From assembly GCA_900542375.1 (NCBI GenBank), contig UQNI01000032.1, forward strand, positions 1 through 22,212: DNA of 22,212 nucleotides, written 5' to 3'. The translations under genes and the position numbers were made by a program. How positions within the stretch are numbered: the first letter of the stretch is position 1; every line of letters starts with the position of its first letter. Origin of the DNA: an uncultured Oscillospiraceae bacterium (lineage in GTDB: Bacteria > Bacillota > Clostridia > Oscillospirales > Acutalibacteraceae). Below are positions 21,164 to 22,212 of this stretch, piece by piece. The notes below the pieces were generated by a model. That model was not told where the DNA came from and did no database searches. It worked only from the letters and a program-made list of their open reading frames with translations.

Positions 21164-22212
21164 TTATTTTATATCTTCTTTTTGAGATTTTTTGCGTTTT
21201 TTCGTAACTATAATTCCAAATAGAGCAGTAAGAGAACCCAAGGCTCCGGCAGTATATAATCCGGTATTTGTCAGGTCACCTGTCTTTGGAGTGTTCTGTA
21301 ATGATTGGGGATTACCATTGTTGTCACTCATAGAATTACCTACACCATTTGAAATTGGTTCGTTCTCTTGCGCTACGATGATTTGAACTTTAAGAATTTC
21401 TTTGCTTCCATCAGGATATGTAATCTCCAGAGTACCTGTATACTCACCAGGGGTGTTCGTATCAACAGTTCCATCTGGTGTTATATCTTTAATGATGGTT
21501 CCATTTGGAAGTTCATCCGGATTTGTAACATTGTCAGATAAATCCGGTTTTTCTCCCGGTTTAATAATTTCCGGAATGGTTTCAGGTTGATATTTTTCTG
21601 CATCCGTACGAGGGTCTATCACATTTACCTTTACTTCCACTTCATCTTTGCTTCCGTCAGGATAAGTGACAATAACTGTTCCTGTTGTTTCTCCAGGAGT
21701 GCTGGTGTCTACAGGAGTTTTCCAATCATACGTAGTTCCTTGCGGTAAGTCATTTTTGTTCTGGATACCATCTTCTGCATTGGGGGCTGCATCTTTGTTT
21801 ACCTGAACATCTTGACCTTTGGCTGTGTATTTTTCTGCATCTGTACGAGGGTCTATCACATTTACCGTTACGTCTACTTCATCTTTGGTTCCGTCAGGAT
21901 AAGTAACTACAATTGTTCCTGTGGTTTCTCCCGGAGTGCTGGTGTCTACAGGAGTTTTCCAGTCATATGTTGTGCCTTGCGGCAAGTCATTTTTGTTCTG
22001 GATACCATCTTCTGCATTTGGCTGACTTCCTTTATTGACTGGAATTTCCTGTCCTATCGGGTTGTATACGTCAGATGCATCTCCGTAAGTTACTGTTACC
22101 GTTACTGTATCTGTTGTGCCGTCTGCATAGGTGACTGTCACAGCTACAGGTTGATTTTTTCCTTGTGTGGGGATATTTCCCGCAACTGCAATAGACTGTA
22201 CTTTATCTTGCG
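21164..22212 (-). CDS. YPDG/Rib-repeat surface protein with TPKTG sorting signal, 5' end outside window
   Basis: The frame stays open to the right edge; the GTG at 22141 is internal, since upstream codons read QDKVQSIAVAGNIPTQGKNQ in frame. About 349 C-terminal residues are visible. They contain the end of one repeat (TYADGTTDTVTV), two near-identical 79-residue Rib/YPDG-type repeats (each with PNAEDGIQNKNDLPQGTTYD, GETTGT and TYPDG-KDEV), and a divergent last repeat (NPDELPNGTIIKD...TYPDGSKEIL). A Ser/Asn-rich spacer follows, then TPKTG, a membrane segment (GLYTAGALGSLTALFGIIVT) and KKRKK. The protein is expected to be linked to peptidoglycan by sortase, with the repeats as a stalk projecting an unseen N-terminal domain. 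It is probably an adhesin or similar surface protein. Confidence 0.88.
   Translation of the reverse strand, partial: QDKVQSIAVAGNIPTQGKNQPVAVTVTYADGTTDTVTVTVTYGDASDVYNPIGQEIPVNKGSQPNAEDGIQNKNDLPQGTTYDWKTPVDTSTPGETTGTIVVTYPDGTKDEVDVTVNVIDPRTDAEKYTAKGQDVQVNKDAAPNAEDGIQNKNDLPQGTTYDWKTPVDTSTPGETTGTVIVTYPDGSKDEVEVKVNVIDPRTDAEKYQPETIPEIIKPGEKPDLSDNVTNPDELPNGTIIKDITPDGTVDTNTPGEYTGTLEITYPDGSKEILKVQIIVAQENEPISNGVGNSMSDNNGNPQSLQNTPKTGDLTNTGLYTAGALGSLTALFGIIVTKKRKKSQKEDIK
21601..22074 (-). repeat. two tandem 237-bp coding repeats
   Basis: Units 21601-21837 and 21838-22074 share long identical stretches (for example the coding sequence of DWKTPVDTSTPGETTGT). Each encodes one 79-residue Rib/YPDG domain. 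A multiple of three and high nucleotide identity allow copy number to change by recombination without breaking the frame. Confidence 0.85.

Overview
The window looks like the chromosome of a low-GC, anaerobic, Gram-positive bacterium of the Clostridia (Firmicutes). The reasons are strong AGGAGG ribosome-binding sites, frequent GTG and TTG starts, sigma-A-type promoters, ferredoxin chemistry, a two-subunit transketolase, and two sortase-type surface proteins with LPXTG variants. The species cannot be named from the sequence alone.

Layout, left to right. 1-1231 (-) is the 5' part of a phage baseplate/tail-fibre gene (BppU-type) that runs off the left edge. 1232-1876 has no convincing gene, only possible decayed coding. 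1877-2053 (+) is a 58-residue conserved-looking protein. 2092-4318 (-) is a polar amino acid ABC importer whose binding protein and permease are fused. A tRNA-Leu(UAA) follows at 4975-5061 (-). 5198-7462 (-) holds an M23 peptidase, a small protein ending in DADDL, and a TcdA-like tRNA dehydratase. 7753-8721 (+) is a ROK sugar kinase, convergent with an ArsR regulator/EFR1 flavodoxin-ferredoxin pair at 8725-9851 (-).

10049-12956 is the most interesting part: a cell-wall-anchored beta-helix protein, a 437-bp spacer, and a small serine recombinase. The spacer holds three copies of a 12-bp core with an AC centre. Two of them form an exact 17-bp inverted repeat around an outward-facing promoter. 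This looks like a promoter-inversion (phase-variation) switch for the surface protein. In the orientation shown, the promoter points away from that gene.

13207-14956 (-) is the split transketolase. 15213-18723 (-) is a heterodimeric ABC exporter with one degenerate ATPase site. 18876-19412 (-) is an unrecognised membrane protein. It diverges from an MgtC/SapB-family gene (19876-20556, +) across a spacer with three adjacent dyads, one close to a Rex box. 20616-21045 has no recognisable gene. 21164-22212 (-) is the C-terminal part of a second surface protein, made of near-identical 79-residue YPDG repeats and ending in a TPKTG sorting signal.

Most of the window is ordinary housekeeping and transport genes in short operons with clear terminators. 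The accessory parts are the phage gene at the left edge, the recombinase switch, and the two surface proteins.
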